Both the position numbers and the translations under genes were made by a program. Positions 36,960 to 44,933 of a DNA stretch of 64,000 bases are shown here, in pieces. The stretch is taken from the NCBI RefSeq assembly GCF_028369055.1, contig NZ_JAQNCZ010000003.1:372001-436000 (forward strand). The letters run 5' to 3'. The notes under the pieces are model-generated. The model was not told the DNA's origin and ran no database searches. It saw only the letters and a program-made list of their open reading frames with translations. Source of the stretch: Cognatishimia sp. SS12. Lineage in GTDB: Bacteria; Pseudomonadota; Alphaproteobacteria; Rhodobacterales; Rhodobacteraceae. The stretch's first letter is position 1. Each line of letters opens with the position of its first letter.

Positions 36960-37600
36960 TGCAGTGCCGCTGGCTGCATCAGGACGACGCCAACCAGGTG
37001 ATCGTTGTTTTTGGCGGCTGGGCGCTGGGACCGGGTCTTTTTGCTCATCTCGCAGGGGCTTGTGATGTGCTTTATGTCGATGATTACCGCACGCTCGCGC
37101 CGCTTCCGGATCTCAGCAAATATACCCAGCGGTCGCTTATTGCATATTCGTTTGGGGTTGCGGCATTTGGGCATTGGCAGGCGCAGTATCAGGGGCAGTT
37201 TGATCAAAAGATCGCCATCAATGGCAGCCTCACCCCCGTGCACCGGCGCGAAGGGATACCACCGGCAATTTTCCAAGCCACCCATGACGGGCTGAGCCAG
37301 GAAAGTTTCCAGGAGTTTGTGACGCTGTGTTTTGGCACCGAGCAGCCACACCACGCGATTGATACCGCCGCTCGCAGGGCCGAACTCGCCGCGGTTGCAG
37401 CCCGCGGGCCCGCCCCAAACCCCGGGTTTGACGCCGCCCTAATCTCTACGGCAGATCGCATTTTCCCCGCCGCCAACCTGCGCCGCGCTTGGGCTGGCCA
37501 CGGTGCAGCGCCCATTGAGGTTGACGCCCCGCATGTCCCCTTTGCGCGCTGGGATAAATGGGTCGATCTTTTGGCCGAGGCCGAAGGGGGCCGCACATGA
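36959..37600 (+). CDS. bioG: pimeloyl-ACP methyl ester esterase BioG
   Basis: Hydrolyses the methyl ester of pimeloyl-ACP, the exit step of the BioC pathway, in place of BioH. The 213-residue alpha/beta-hydrolase has VVFGGWALGPGLF near the N-terminus, the nucleophile Ser64 in LIAYSFGVAAFG, Asp in STADRIFP and His in DAPHVPF. ATG 36959 shares a base with the bioA stop (TGATG); a GTG at 36956 is an alternative. Next to bioC, its functional partner. Confidence 0.9.
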   Translation: MQCRWLHQDDANQVIVVFGGWALGPGLFAHLAGACDVLYVDDYRTLAPLPDLSKYTQRSLIAYSFGVAAFGHWQAQYQGQFDQKIAINGSLTPVHRREGIPPAIFQATHDGLSQESFQEFVTLCFGTEQPHHAIDTAARRAELAAVAARGPAPNPGFDAALISTADRIFPAANLRRAWAGHGAAPIEVDAPHVPFARWDKWVDLLAEAEGGRT

Positions 37601-38373
37601 CTGATCTATCCCGTCGTCCCGCCCTGCCACGCCCCAGCCAAACCAAAGTTCAGCAAAGCTTTCGGCGTGGGCTGGACAGCTATCATCAGGCCGCCACCCA
37701 TCAGGCCGATATTGCCGCGCAGCTGGGCCATCGCCTGAGCGATCTGGCCCCCAAACACCTGGGCCGGGTGCTGGAATTTGGCGCAGGCACCGGGCATCTG
37801 ACCCAGCAGATCACGAAGCGTCTTTCAATTGAAACGCTTTGGATCAATGATCTCGTGCCCGAAAGCGCCGGCTTCGCGCCGCCAGAGGCGACGTTTCTAC
37901 CCGGGCCGATCGAAACATTGGTGCTGCCGGGCAAACTGGATCTCATCTGCTCGGCCAGCACCGTGCAATGGATCGAAGATTTGCCCGGCACCATCAAGCG
38001 GCTCTGCGCGCATCTTGCGCCGGGTGGCTGGATCGCCCTGTCGGGTTTTGGCGCAGCGCAGTTCCACGAATTGCGCGAACTTGGCTCCACGGCGGCGGCC
38101 CCAAGCTATGTCGACGCTGAGGCCTGGCGTGACGTCCTGCCAAGCGACATGACAATCAAACATCTGTCCCAAGGGCGGCAAGTGGCCTGGTTTGCGGACG
38201 CCCGGGCCCTGTTGCGGCATCTGCGCGAAACCGGCGTGAATGGCGGGGCCTCACAACATTGGGGGCCGCAGGCGTTGAAAACATTTGAAAGCGACTATCG
38301 GCGACGGTTTGGCACGCCGCAGGGCCTGCCGCTGACCTATGATCCCGTCTGGGTCATCGCACGCAAAAGCTGA
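37597..38373 (+). CDS. bioC: malonyl-ACP O-methyltransferase BioC
   Basis: SAM-dependent enzyme that methylates malonyl-ACP so that fatty-acid synthase can build the pimeloyl chain. The 258-residue protein has the BioC N-terminus VQQSFRRGLDSYHQAATHQADIA, SAM motif VLEFGAGTGHLTQQI, WINDLVPES and SASTVQWIEDLP. It overlaps bioG by four bases (ATGA) and ends the biotin operon. Confidence 0.93.
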   Translation: MTDLSRRPALPRPSQTKVQQSFRRGLDSYHQAATHQADIAAQLGHRLSDLAPKHLGRVLEFGAGTGHLTQQITKRLSIETLWINDLVPESAGFAPPEATFLPGPIETLVLPGKLDLICSASTVQWIEDLPGTIKRLCAHLAPGGWIALSGFGAAQFHELRELGSTAAAPSYVDAEAWRDVLPSDMTIKHLSQGRQVAWFADARALLRHLRETGVNGGASQHWGPQALKTFESDYRRRFGTPQGLPLTYDPVWVIARKS

Positions 38374-38376
38374 GCG

Positions 38377-38988
38377 CTAGGCCAGTCGGCTCAGGTGGCG
38401 CTGCAAAACCGACACCGCCGCTTCGACATCACGCTTGCCAATAGCCAGCATGATCGCGCGGTGATCGCGGTCTGTCCGCTCCACCCAGTTTTTGGAATAG
38501 CTCGCCAAAAGATGCCGCGCGCTGAGCAGTTGCAGATCCGTCACCTCAGCCAGCAGGCGCGGCATGCGGCAGCCAGCCAAAATCGCCAGATGGAACCGGC
38601 GGTTGTTCTGCTCCCAGCTGACGATGTCCTTTGACGTGTCACAGGCGATGCGCGCCGCTTCAGCCGCGCCGCGTTGCTCTGGCGTCAGCACCGGGATCGA
38701 ATGGCGCAGCGCCACAGGTTCTAGCGCCAGACGCATTTCGCGCACTTCGACCATATCGGACGGATCAAATGGCGCGACACGCACACCGCGCCGGGGCAGG
38801 CTAACAGCGAGGCCGCGGGCTTCAAGACGCAGCAAAGCTTCGCGAACCGGAACGTGGCTGGTGTTGAATGTCTTGGCAATATGATCCTGACGCAGCTTTT
38901 CATCCGCAGTCAATTCGCCGCGCACAATCTGCTCGGCCAATACCTCGGCGATGTGGTCAGAAATGGTCAATTTGGTCGCGTGCGCCAT
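38377..38988 (-). CDS. bioR: GntR-family biotin operon repressor BioR
   Basis: A 203-residue FadR/FCD-type GntR protein: winged-helix residues about 8-75 with LRQDHIAKTFNTSHVPVREALLRLEARGLAVSLPRRGVRV-type segments, then a helical ligand domain with the metal-binding His residues in RRFHLAIL and DRDHRAIML. The position convergent with bioC (three bases apart) and the perfect BioR box before bioB make BioR the best assignment. No such box is seen before its own start, so autoregulation is not supported here. Confidence 0.82.
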   Translation of the reverse strand: MAHATKLTISDHIAEVLAEQIVRGELTADEKLRQDHIAKTFNTSHVPVREALLRLEARGLAVSLPRRGVRVAPFDPSDMVEVREMRLALEPVALRHSIPVLTPEQRGAAEAARIACDTSKDIVSWEQNNRRFHLAILAGCRMPRLLAEVTDLQLLSARHLLASYSKNWVERTDRDHRAIMLAIGKRDVEAAVSVLQRHLSRLA

Positions 38989-39033
38989 GCGGTACTGTTA
39001 AGAACGCGCCCGGCACAAAGCAAGCGCAATCGC

Positions 39034-39795
39034 CTAGCTGACCGGGTGGCGGAACCGGCTGATCGGGGCCTCTGACATCTCAAGCCAGAACTGGCGGCAA
39101 AACTCCCAAACCCGATCATCATGCACAAGATGATGCGTCAGGAGGCCAAATGGCGGCTCATTTGGGGTTTTGCCTTGCCGACGTCTTTTGAGCAACCTGA
39201 CGCAGCGATCCACCAGCAGCTGCGGTTCTGACAGGCGGCGCGACGGACGCCAGTACAGCGGATCGACATGGGTGTTGATCTGCGCGAGGTCCGGAATTTC
39301 AGCAGCTTGCGCATTCGGGTGAGCACCGGAGATCGATTGAAACCCCAAGCTTGGCAGATGTGGCAAAACATCATCTGCGACGCGATTCCACGGCGGCACA
39401 AACATCGGCGCAACCGTTGCGCCCATCAGGCCCCGCAAACGACGCAGCCCTTCGGCGGCCTGTTCTTGCCGTTGGGCCAGCGGGGCCCCCAGACCAAACT
39501 CGCAGCGATTTTCCCCTTCCGGTTCATGATTGGCGTGGGCCCAGCCATGCACAACAGGGATCATCTGATCGTTGCCCTTAAGCGTTGCGGCCAGTGCTGG
39601 CGTCGCATCGCGCGGAATCACCGCCAGATGCACGGGAATGTTGACCTCTTCTGAGAGGCGGATCAGGTGATCAAGCGCAGCGCTTGGCGCTGTGGCGTCG
39701 TCATCCCGCCACCAGACCGGCAAAGTCAGCTGCTTGCGATGCCATCGCTTCAGCTCCGCACGGAGCGGAGTCCAGTCTATCTGCAAGGCCTGCAT
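39034..39795 (-). CDS. polysaccharide deacetylase-like protein
   Basis: A 253-residue protein of the NodB/carbohydrate esterase 4 type. LPVWWRDDDATAPS holds the Asp pair of the first motif, VVHGWAHANHEPE the metal-binding HxxxH-like second motif, and FVPPWNRV the third. It has no clear signal peptide, unlike secreted chitin or peptidoglycan deacetylases. ATG 39795 follows GAGGAAG with nine bases between. The substrate is unknown; its neighbours do not help. Confidence 0.75.
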   Translation of the reverse strand: MQALQIDWTPLRAELKRWHRKQLTLPVWWRDDDATAPSAALDHLIRLSEEVNIPVHLAVIPRDATPALAATLKGNDQMIPVVHGWAHANHEPEGENRCEFGLGAPLAQRQEQAAEGLRRLRGLMGATVAPMFVPPWNRVADDVLPHLPSLGFQSISGAHPNAQAAEIPDLAQINTHVDPLYWRPSRRLSEPQLLVDRCVRLLKRRRQGKTPNEPPFGLLTHHLVHDDRVWEFCRQFWLEMSEAPISRFRHPVS

Positions 39796-39899
39796 TCTAA
39801 TGCGCTTCCTCATTTGCCCGACACGCCAGGCGCGTACCGCCTATTTTGCGGCGCGGCACAAAGGAATGCAATTCTTACACTTTTAGCGGTGCTGCCTCT

Positions 39900-40841
39900 T
39901 TACGCGGCATTTCCCTCAAGTTGTCGCAGATGCCGCGCGCACCCTTTCAGGGCCGCAAAATCATCGGTGATCAGCGACAGGGAAAACTGGCGCGCCAAGT
40001 CGGAAAACCGCCCCTTGTCGGACAGCGCGGCCTCAAAGCCCAACTTGCCAAGATACGGCGCAACATGGCGGGCCACTCCGCCGGTTAGAAACACACCCCC
40101 GAAGGGCAAATGCGCCAAGCAGAAATCACCGATCACCGCCCCCAGGAGCGCGGCATAATCTGACATCACCTTTTGGGCCATGTCATCCCCTGCAGCGAGT
40201 TTCTGCATCACCTCGCTGGCCGCGCAGCGCTGCCCTGCGTGAAAGCGATAGATATTCTCAATCCCCTGCCCGGCCAAAGCCACCTCAAGCGACGGGAAAC
40301 CGCAATTTGAGCGCAGCCAATCGCAGAGCGCGGCCTGCTCGGCGCGATAAGGCAACCCCATGTGCCCCGCTTCACAAGAGGGCGCAATAAGGATGTCGCC
40401 TGCGTTATGCACGGGGACGATATTGAACCCAGTCCCCAGCCCCACGACCAGGCGCGGCCCCTTGCCGACAACGCCACCCCGCAGGGTTTCGATACTGTCG
40501 GCCGTCATATCGCCCAGCGCCAACCCCTGCGCGGGAAGGTCATTGATGACATCCGCAATCGGCGCGCCGGTGACGCGCCGCAGGGTTTCGCGATCAATGC
40601 GCCAGCTGAGGTTGGTCATCTGCGCGGCCCCATCCTGCACCGGCCCCGCCACGCCAACACAGGCCCCGGAAAGCCGCCCAGGCGTCATGTCAGCAACATA
40701 AGCCTCGATCACGGCTTCAAAGCTTGGAAACTCGGCGTTTGAGAATTTGCGGGTGCTGTCGATCCGCAGCCCCGTCGCATCCGCCAGCCCCACACGCATA
40801 TTGGTGCCCCCGATATCGGCGACGAGCAAGGTTCCGGTCAT
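39900..40841 (-). CDS. glk: glucokinase (ROK-independent Glk family)
   Basis: ATP-dependent glucose 6-phosphorylation in the cytoplasm. The 313-residue protein has LLVADIGGTNMRVGLAD (phosphate-1), GVAGPVQD, the catalytic Asp region VINDLPAQGLAL, GLGTGFNIV (phosphate-2), CEAGHMGLPYR and FLTGGVARHVAPYL. Start ATG 40841. A LacI-type palindrome lies 20 bases upstream. In related genomes glk is part of alpha-glucoside uptake regulons; here it stands alone. Confidence 0.93.
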   Translation of the reverse strand: MTGTLLVADIGGTNMRVGLADATGLRIDSTRKFSNAEFPSFEAVIEAYVADMTPGRLSGACVGVAGPVQDGAAQMTNLSWRIDRETLRRVTGAPIADVINDLPAQGLALGDMTADSIETLRGGVVGKGPRLVVGLGTGFNIVPVHNAGDILIAPSCEAGHMGLPYRAEQAALCDWLRSNCGFPSLEVALAGQGIENIYRFHAGQRCAASEVMQKLAAGDDMAQKVMSDYAALLGAVIGDFCLAHLPFGGVFLTGGVARHVAPYLGKLGFEAALSDKGRFSDLARQFSLSLITDDFAALKGCARHLRQLEGNAA

Positions 40842-40860
40842 GAGCTTCTCCCAATCAACT

Positions 40861-40874
40861 TGTTAGCGCTACCA
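40861..40874. promoter_or_regulatory. LacI-type operator before glk
   Basis: TGTTAGCGCTACCA, one mismatch from the perfect palindrome TGGTAGCGCTACCA with the AGCGCT core common to operators of LacI-family sugar regulators. It sits between the glk start and its probable promoter. Confidence 0.65.
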
Positions 40875-41047
40875 TAGACGCTTCATAGGACGCTTTTTGC
40901 CTGCGTTCCAGTGTTTTAGAATCCACATGCACCGAACCGAACCGTTTTCATAGCCCAGCGCCGCAAGCGACGCAGGGATATATTACCTTAAGGCTGCCTC
41001 ACAGTGGATTTCTTCCCGCATAAGATCAATATTACCAAAGTATTTTG

Positions 41048-41069
41048 ATCAGGAATTGACATTCCTGAT
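41048..41069 (+). promoter_or_regulatory. inverted-repeat operator and promoter of hemP
   Basis: Perfect inverted repeat ATCAGGAAT-TGAC-ATTCCTGAT. A TTGACA -35 box (41056-41061) lies inside it, with TATGGA at 41078-41083 as a possible -10, spacing 16. A repressor on the repeat would cover the -35. An iron-responsive factor (RirA, Irr or IscR class) is expected from the hemP gene, but I cannot assign which. Confidence 0.65.
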
Positions 41070-41110
41070 TATTTTAGTATGGATTACCTACCACAGCTCA
41101 GAGGTTTCAT

Positions 41111-41269
41111 ATGAATATTCAAACACCTGTGTCCGAGCTTTTCACGGACACCCCCGTGCATGACGCCACCCAGATGACCAACCAAAACGGCCTCGCGCGT
41201 ATCGTGCTGCGGGATCAGGTCTATACGCTGCGCATCACCCGTGCTGGCAAATTGATTCTGACAAAATAA
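41111..41269 (+). CDS. hemP: hemin uptake protein HemP
   Basis: A 52-residue protein starting MNIQTPVSELF with the family's C-terminal block LARIVLRDQVYTLRITRAGK and an LILTK end. HemP proteins are linked to heme uptake; related proteins (HmuP) act as co-activators of heme receptor genes. CAGAGG lies before the ATG. The gene is monocistronic, between an inverted-repeat promoter and a strong terminator. Confidence 0.88.
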   Translation: MNIQTPVSELFTDTPVHDATQMTNQNGLARIVLRDQVYTLRITRAGKLILTK

Positions 41270-41286
41270 CTGCAATCACATACGGA

Positions 41287-41316
41287 AAAGGGCGGCCCCT
41301 GGGCCGCCCTTTCCTG
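41287..41316. terminator. terminator after hemP
   Basis: Perfect 12-bp arms AAAGGGCGGCCC (41287-41298) and GGGCCGCCCTTT (41301-41312) with a two-base loop. Symmetric A/T ends let it work for hemP and for the convergent tauC. Confidence 0.88.
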
Positions 41317-41335
41317 TTGATTTGGTGTCAGGCGC

Positions 41336-42601
41336 TTAGCCTTTGCCCTTCCACGGCACCAGGATTTTCTCGGCATAGCGCATCAGAACGTCGATGCCAA
41401 AACCGATGATGCCGATCAGGATGATCCCCATGATCACGATATCAGTGTTCTGGAATTTGGAGGCCGCCACGATCATCTTGCCAGCCCCTTTTTCCGCAGC
41501 CACAAGTTCCGCGGCCACAACTGTCCCCCAGCAAACCCCCATGGCGACACGCGCACCTGTGAAGATTTCGGGCAAGGAGTTCGGAATGATCACGTGGCGC
41601 ATGATTTGCCACTTGCTGGCCCCAAGCGAATAGGCCGCATGCACTTTGGAGATTTTCACACCTGACACGCCGGACCGCGCCGAAATCGCCATGATCCAGA
41701 GTGCTGCCAGGAACAGCAGAATGATCTTGCCGGTTTCACCAATCCCGGCCCAGATGATCACCAGGGGGATCAGCGCCAAAGGCGGCACCGGACGCATGAA
41801 TTCAACGATCGGGTCAAACCAACCGCGGAACCAATCGCTCAGGCCCATCGCATAGCCCAGTGGGATGCCGACCAGCGCCCCGCACAGGAAGCCCAGCAGA
41901 ACCCGGTAGAGTGAGAAGCCCAAATGCTCCCACAGGGTGCTGCCCTGAAAACCCGTGCTCGCGATTTCCACAGTCCGCAGAACCACGCCCTCCGGTGACG
42001 GCAGCCAAATCGGCTCCATCTGCAGCCCTGAGTCCGGCTCAAAGCTTGGCGTGCCCTTGTCCGACAAGGTCACAATCCCGCCGTTCACCGCGACCGAGCC
42101 GCCGGGCGCGATCGGTTCGCCGTTGATTGCGACAACCGTGGCACCGTCGCTTTTGGAAATCTCGTCATTGCGATCAACCCGCAGCAGCTTGGAGCGCCAG
42201 GCGACAACCAATTCGCTATCGTTCTTGGCAAAGCCTTCGCCCGGGTCGATTTCAATCGGCTCGGGTGTTTCATCCGGGCGGTGCACACGGAAATGCACTT
42301 CGGCATCATCACGCTGGCCGTTTGCCTCTGCGGTGTAGGTAAAGGAGGTGTCGCCAAAGAAGGGGCCCGGCGCATGCATGAAGCCCGGCAACATTTTTGA
42401 ACCGGTGAAGGCACCCCAGATCACGAACAGCGTCACAATGGAAATGAAGGACGCGGCACGATTTGACCGGACTGCGCTTTCATCGCCGAAGGTCACGGTC
42501 TTCAGCGAGGTATAATCCCGCTTCGCCGTTTTCTGAGCGATGTAACTGACAACATAGAAGGCCGCGACGAAGATCGCGATATAAACCAGAAACGGTATCA
42601 T
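41336..42601 (-). CDS. tauC: taurine ABC transporter permease TauC with large periplasmic insert
   Basis: Inner-membrane permease of taurine import. At 421 residues it is about 150 longer than E. coli TauC. Residues 3-21 form an extra N-terminal helix, residues about 50-66 the usual first helix; the stretch MLPGFMHAPGPF (70-81) is then interrupted by about 115 hydrophilic residues (82-198) before WLPSPEGVV, and the normal permease core follows with the EAA loop AAYSLGASKWQIMRHVIIPNSLP-type segment at 322-345. The frame is intact, so this is an insert and not a frameshift. It overlaps tauB by four bases. Confidence 0.9.
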   Translation of the reverse strand: MIPFLVYIAIFVAAFYVVSYIAQKTAKRDYTSLKTVTFGDESAVRSNRAASFISIVTLFVIWGAFTGSKMLPGFMHAPGPFFGDTSFTYTAEANGQRDDAEVHFRVHRPDETPEPIEIDPGEGFAKNDSELVVAWRSKLLRVDRNDEISKSDGATVVAINGEPIAPGGSVAVNGGIVTLSDKGTPSFEPDSGLQMEPIWLPSPEGVVLRTVEIASTGFQGSTLWEHLGFSLYRVLLGFLCGALVGIPLGYAMGLSDWFRGWFDPIVEFMRPVPPLALIPLVIIWAGIGETGKIILLFLAALWIMAISARSGVSGVKISKVHAAYSLGASKWQIMRHVIIPNSLPEIFTGARVAMGVCWGTVVAAELVAAEKGAGKMIVAASKFQNTDIVIMGIILIGIIGFGIDVLMRYAEKILVPWKGKG

Positions 42602-43404
42602 GCGGCATCCTCCGAGCGACCCATAATCTCTTCTTCCATATCCCAGATCATCCCGAGGATTTCTTCGCGCTTAACCGCAAAGTCAGGGTGTTTTTTCACT
42701 TCGCGCAGATCCTGGCCAACGCCCAGGTCGGCAAAAGGCAGGCGGTATTCTTTGTGAATGCGGCCAGGACGCGGTGCCATAACCAAAAGCCGTTCGCCCA
42801 AAAGCAGCGCTTCTTCGACGGAGTGGGTGATCAGAATGATGGTCTTGCCGGTTTCTTTCCAAAGTTTGAGAACCAGCGACTGCATTTTTTCACGGGTCAG
42901 CGCATCCAGCGCGCCAAGCGGTTCATCCATCAGGATGACATCCGGATCATTGGCCAGGCAGCGCGCCAGCGACACACGCTGCTGCATCCCGCCGGACAAT
43001 TCATAGACCGCTTTTTCTTTAAAGTCTTGCAGGCCAACAACATCCAGCAGGTGATCAACAATCTCTGCTTTTTCCTTTGATGGCATGCCTTTCATGCTGG
43101 GACCAAAACCCACATTGTCCCGGACACTCATCCATTCAAAAAGTGCGCCCTGCTGAAACACCATGCCCCGTTCCGCATCCGGCCCGGTGACTTGGTGACC
43201 ATTCAGAACGATCTGGCCTTCGGTTGGTGCGAGAAACCCCGCAACGATGTTCAAGAGCGTGGTTTTACCACAGCCTGAAGGGCCGAGCACGCTTAGCAGC
43301 TCGCCCGCCTGCAGGTCCAAGGAAACATCCTTGAGCGCCTGAACATGCCCCCCATCGGGCAAATCAAAGCGCATGGAAATATTATCGATCGACAGTCCCG
43401 ACAT
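42598..43404 (-). CDS. tauB: taurine ABC transporter ATP-binding protein
   Basis: ATPase of taurine import, 268 residues: Walker A GPSGCGKTT, Q-loop VFQQGALFEWMSV, signature LSGGMQQRVSLARCL, Walker B VILMDEPLGALD, H-loop ITHSVEEALLLGERL and the PGRI tail motif usual in TauB/SsuB ATPases. A stem-loop lies between tauA and tauB. Confidence 0.92.
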   Translation of the reverse strand: MSGLSIDNISMRFDLPDGGHVQALKDVSLDLQAGELLSVLGPSGCGKTTLLNIVAGFLAPTEGQIVLNGHQVTGPDAERGMVFQQGALFEWMSVRDNVGFGPSMKGMPSKEKAEIVDHLLDVVGLQDFKEKAVYELSGGMQQRVSLARCLANDPDVILMDEPLGALDALTREKMQSLVLKLWKETGKTIILITHSVEEALLLGERLLVMAPRPGRIHKEYRLPFADLGVGQDLREVKKHPDFAVKREEILGMIWDMEEEIMGRSEDAA

Positions 43405-43474
43405 GGTCCGCCTTTCTTTGATAGAAATGAATTGAGATCACCGAGGTCAATTCGGCAACAGATGCGCCAGCAGA

Positions 43475-43502
43475 CTGCCCCGCCCGTGATCGGGCGGAGC
43501 AG
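43475..43502 (-). other. intercistronic stem-loop between tauA and tauB
   Basis: CCGCCCG-TGAT-CGGGCGG stem (43480-43497) extended by CTGC/GCAG pairs outside one bulged pair; no U-tract. It starts 12 bases after the tauA stop on the minus strand and may stabilise tauA mRNA and reduce tauBC expression. Confidence 0.65.
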
Positions 43503-43513
43503 CCAGAAGCAAT

Positions 43514-44521
43514 TTACATTCCACTTGCCGCAGTCAGCGGTGCCGCATTCACCGCACCGTCATAGCTGTCGAGCGCGCTGCTGATGCTGCCCGCTTCAAC
43601 GAAGACGTCTGCCACACCTTTCATGAAGGTCTGCACACCGCCGCCAAGCCATTTGTCACCCAGCTGTTCGTCGACGCCTGGGAAGATGAAGTTGTCGAGC
43701 GTTGCTTTCGCATCCGCTTCGTCCATACCCGCATCTTTTGCGATCACAGCCAGCATTTCTTCGGCGTTTTCGCCGCTGTTCCACATCGCGTTGGCCTTGG
43801 CCGTCACCGCGAGGAATTTGCTCAGCATTTCGCCTTCTTCAGCGATGAAATCTGCAGGGGCAGATGTGGCGTCAAACACCAGAATGCCCAGCGCTTCTTT
43901 CTCGGCACCGGTCAGCAGCACGTTCCCGTATTCCTGCATCCGGCGGAGCGCGCCGCCCCAGCCACAGGCCATGTCGATGGACCCTTGCGCCAGCGCCGCA
44001 GCCGATTCCGCCGGGGCCATGTCAACGATTTCCAGGCTGTCCAATGCAACGCCGAAATGGTTCATCTGCTCAAGGAAACCAAAGTGCGCTGCGGTCCCAA
44101 GCGGCACAGCCACTTTCTTACCTGCAAGCTCGCCCGCGCTGTCCTTGTCGATTTCAAGCGCTTCGGACACGACACAGTTGTCGTTTTCAGAGTAGCTAAC
44201 AGCCACGTCAACGACCTGAATGTCCTGGCCGGCTGATGCCGCGACAACAAAGGGTGGCACCCCTTGGCTGACCGAAATCTGCACATCGCCTGATGCCATC
44301 GCTGCGCTCATCGCGGTGCCGGTGTCAAAGCTGACCCAGTTGACTTTTACGCCCAGCGCCTCGTCATACATGCCGGTTTCCTTGGCGTATTGAAATGGCA
44401 TCGGCCATTCAAGGAAATATGCGACCGTGATTTCGCCATGCCCCTCAGCCAGTGCGCCTTGCGCTGTGGCGCAGAGGGCTGTCGTGGCGGCCAAGGCCGC
44501 AAATGTGGTCTTGATATTCAT
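43514..44521 (-). CDS. tauA: taurine-binding periplasmic protein
   Basis: Binding protein of the taurine importer, 335 residues with a signal peptide ending ATAQGALA before EGHGEITVAYFLEWPMPFQYAK. WVSFDTGTAMSAAMASGDVQIS and MACGWGGALRRMQEYG are typical of alphaproteobacterial TauA. ATG 44521 (MNIKTTF) is chosen over the in-frame TTG at 44527; GGGAG lies upstream. First gene of tauABC, divergent from tpa. Confidence 0.93.
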   Translation of the reverse strand: MNIKTTFAALAATTALCATAQGALAEGHGEITVAYFLEWPMPFQYAKETGMYDEALGVKVNWVSFDTGTAMSAAMASGDVQISVSQGVPPFVVAASAGQDIQVVDVAVSYSENDNCVVSEALEIDKDSAGELAGKKVAVPLGTAAHFGFLEQMNHFGVALDSLEIVDMAPAESAAALAQGSIDMACGWGGALRRMQEYGNVLLTGAEKEALGILVFDATSAPADFIAEEGEMLSKFLAVTAKANAMWNSGENAEEMLAVIAKDAGMDEADAKATLDNFIFPGVDEQLGDKWLGGGVQTFMKGVADVFVEAGSISSALDSYDGAVNAAPLTAASGM

Positions 44522-44933
44522 CTTCAATTGCTCCCGTTACAGTTACTCACCCGTCGAAACGATGGGCGAAAAATGCCCGTGGCCATGATTTTTTTGCGAT
44601 TGGCCATCGGGGGGCCCGGCTTGACCGGGTCATCCCGATCCGAGCGGAAAAGACCTCACCAATCAACGTTTTTTTTGCCCAAAACGTAATCGGCAACGAC
44701 GAAAGATTATCAAATTGGCACCCATTCGCGACATAATTATCATAAAAAAACAGATGCATACCGGAAATAAGCAAAAAAATTTGGCAAATTGCAAACGTAA
44801 TCTGGATCTAACTAGACATACTTCTGGCCCTATTTAATTGCACATGAATCCAGCGAAATATCACAATCAGCCAACCAGTGAATCTGGTTTCTCTCTGCCG
44901 CGCCGCAAGCGCCTCAACTCATGGTGATCCTAA
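44522..44933. promoter_or_regulatory. divergent control region tauA/tpa with TauR-like repeats
   Basis: 412 bases without a gene. CTGGATCTAA (44802-44811), CTAGACATAC (44812-44821) and CTGGCCCTAT (44824-44833) resemble the CTGGACYTAA direct repeats reported for TauR of Rhodobacter capsulatus. The 10-mer AAACGTAATC occurs at 44682 and 44793. An inverted repeat ACGTTTT-N8-AAAACGT (44666-44687) lies on the tauA side. The AT-rich middle (44730-44790) suits two back-to-back promoters. Confidence 0.6.

Noticed and set aside
44682..44802. Direct repeat AAACGTAATC at 44682 and 44793
   Set aside because: Only 10 bp in an AT-rich region, 111 bp apart; could be chance, so it is not listed as a separate element.
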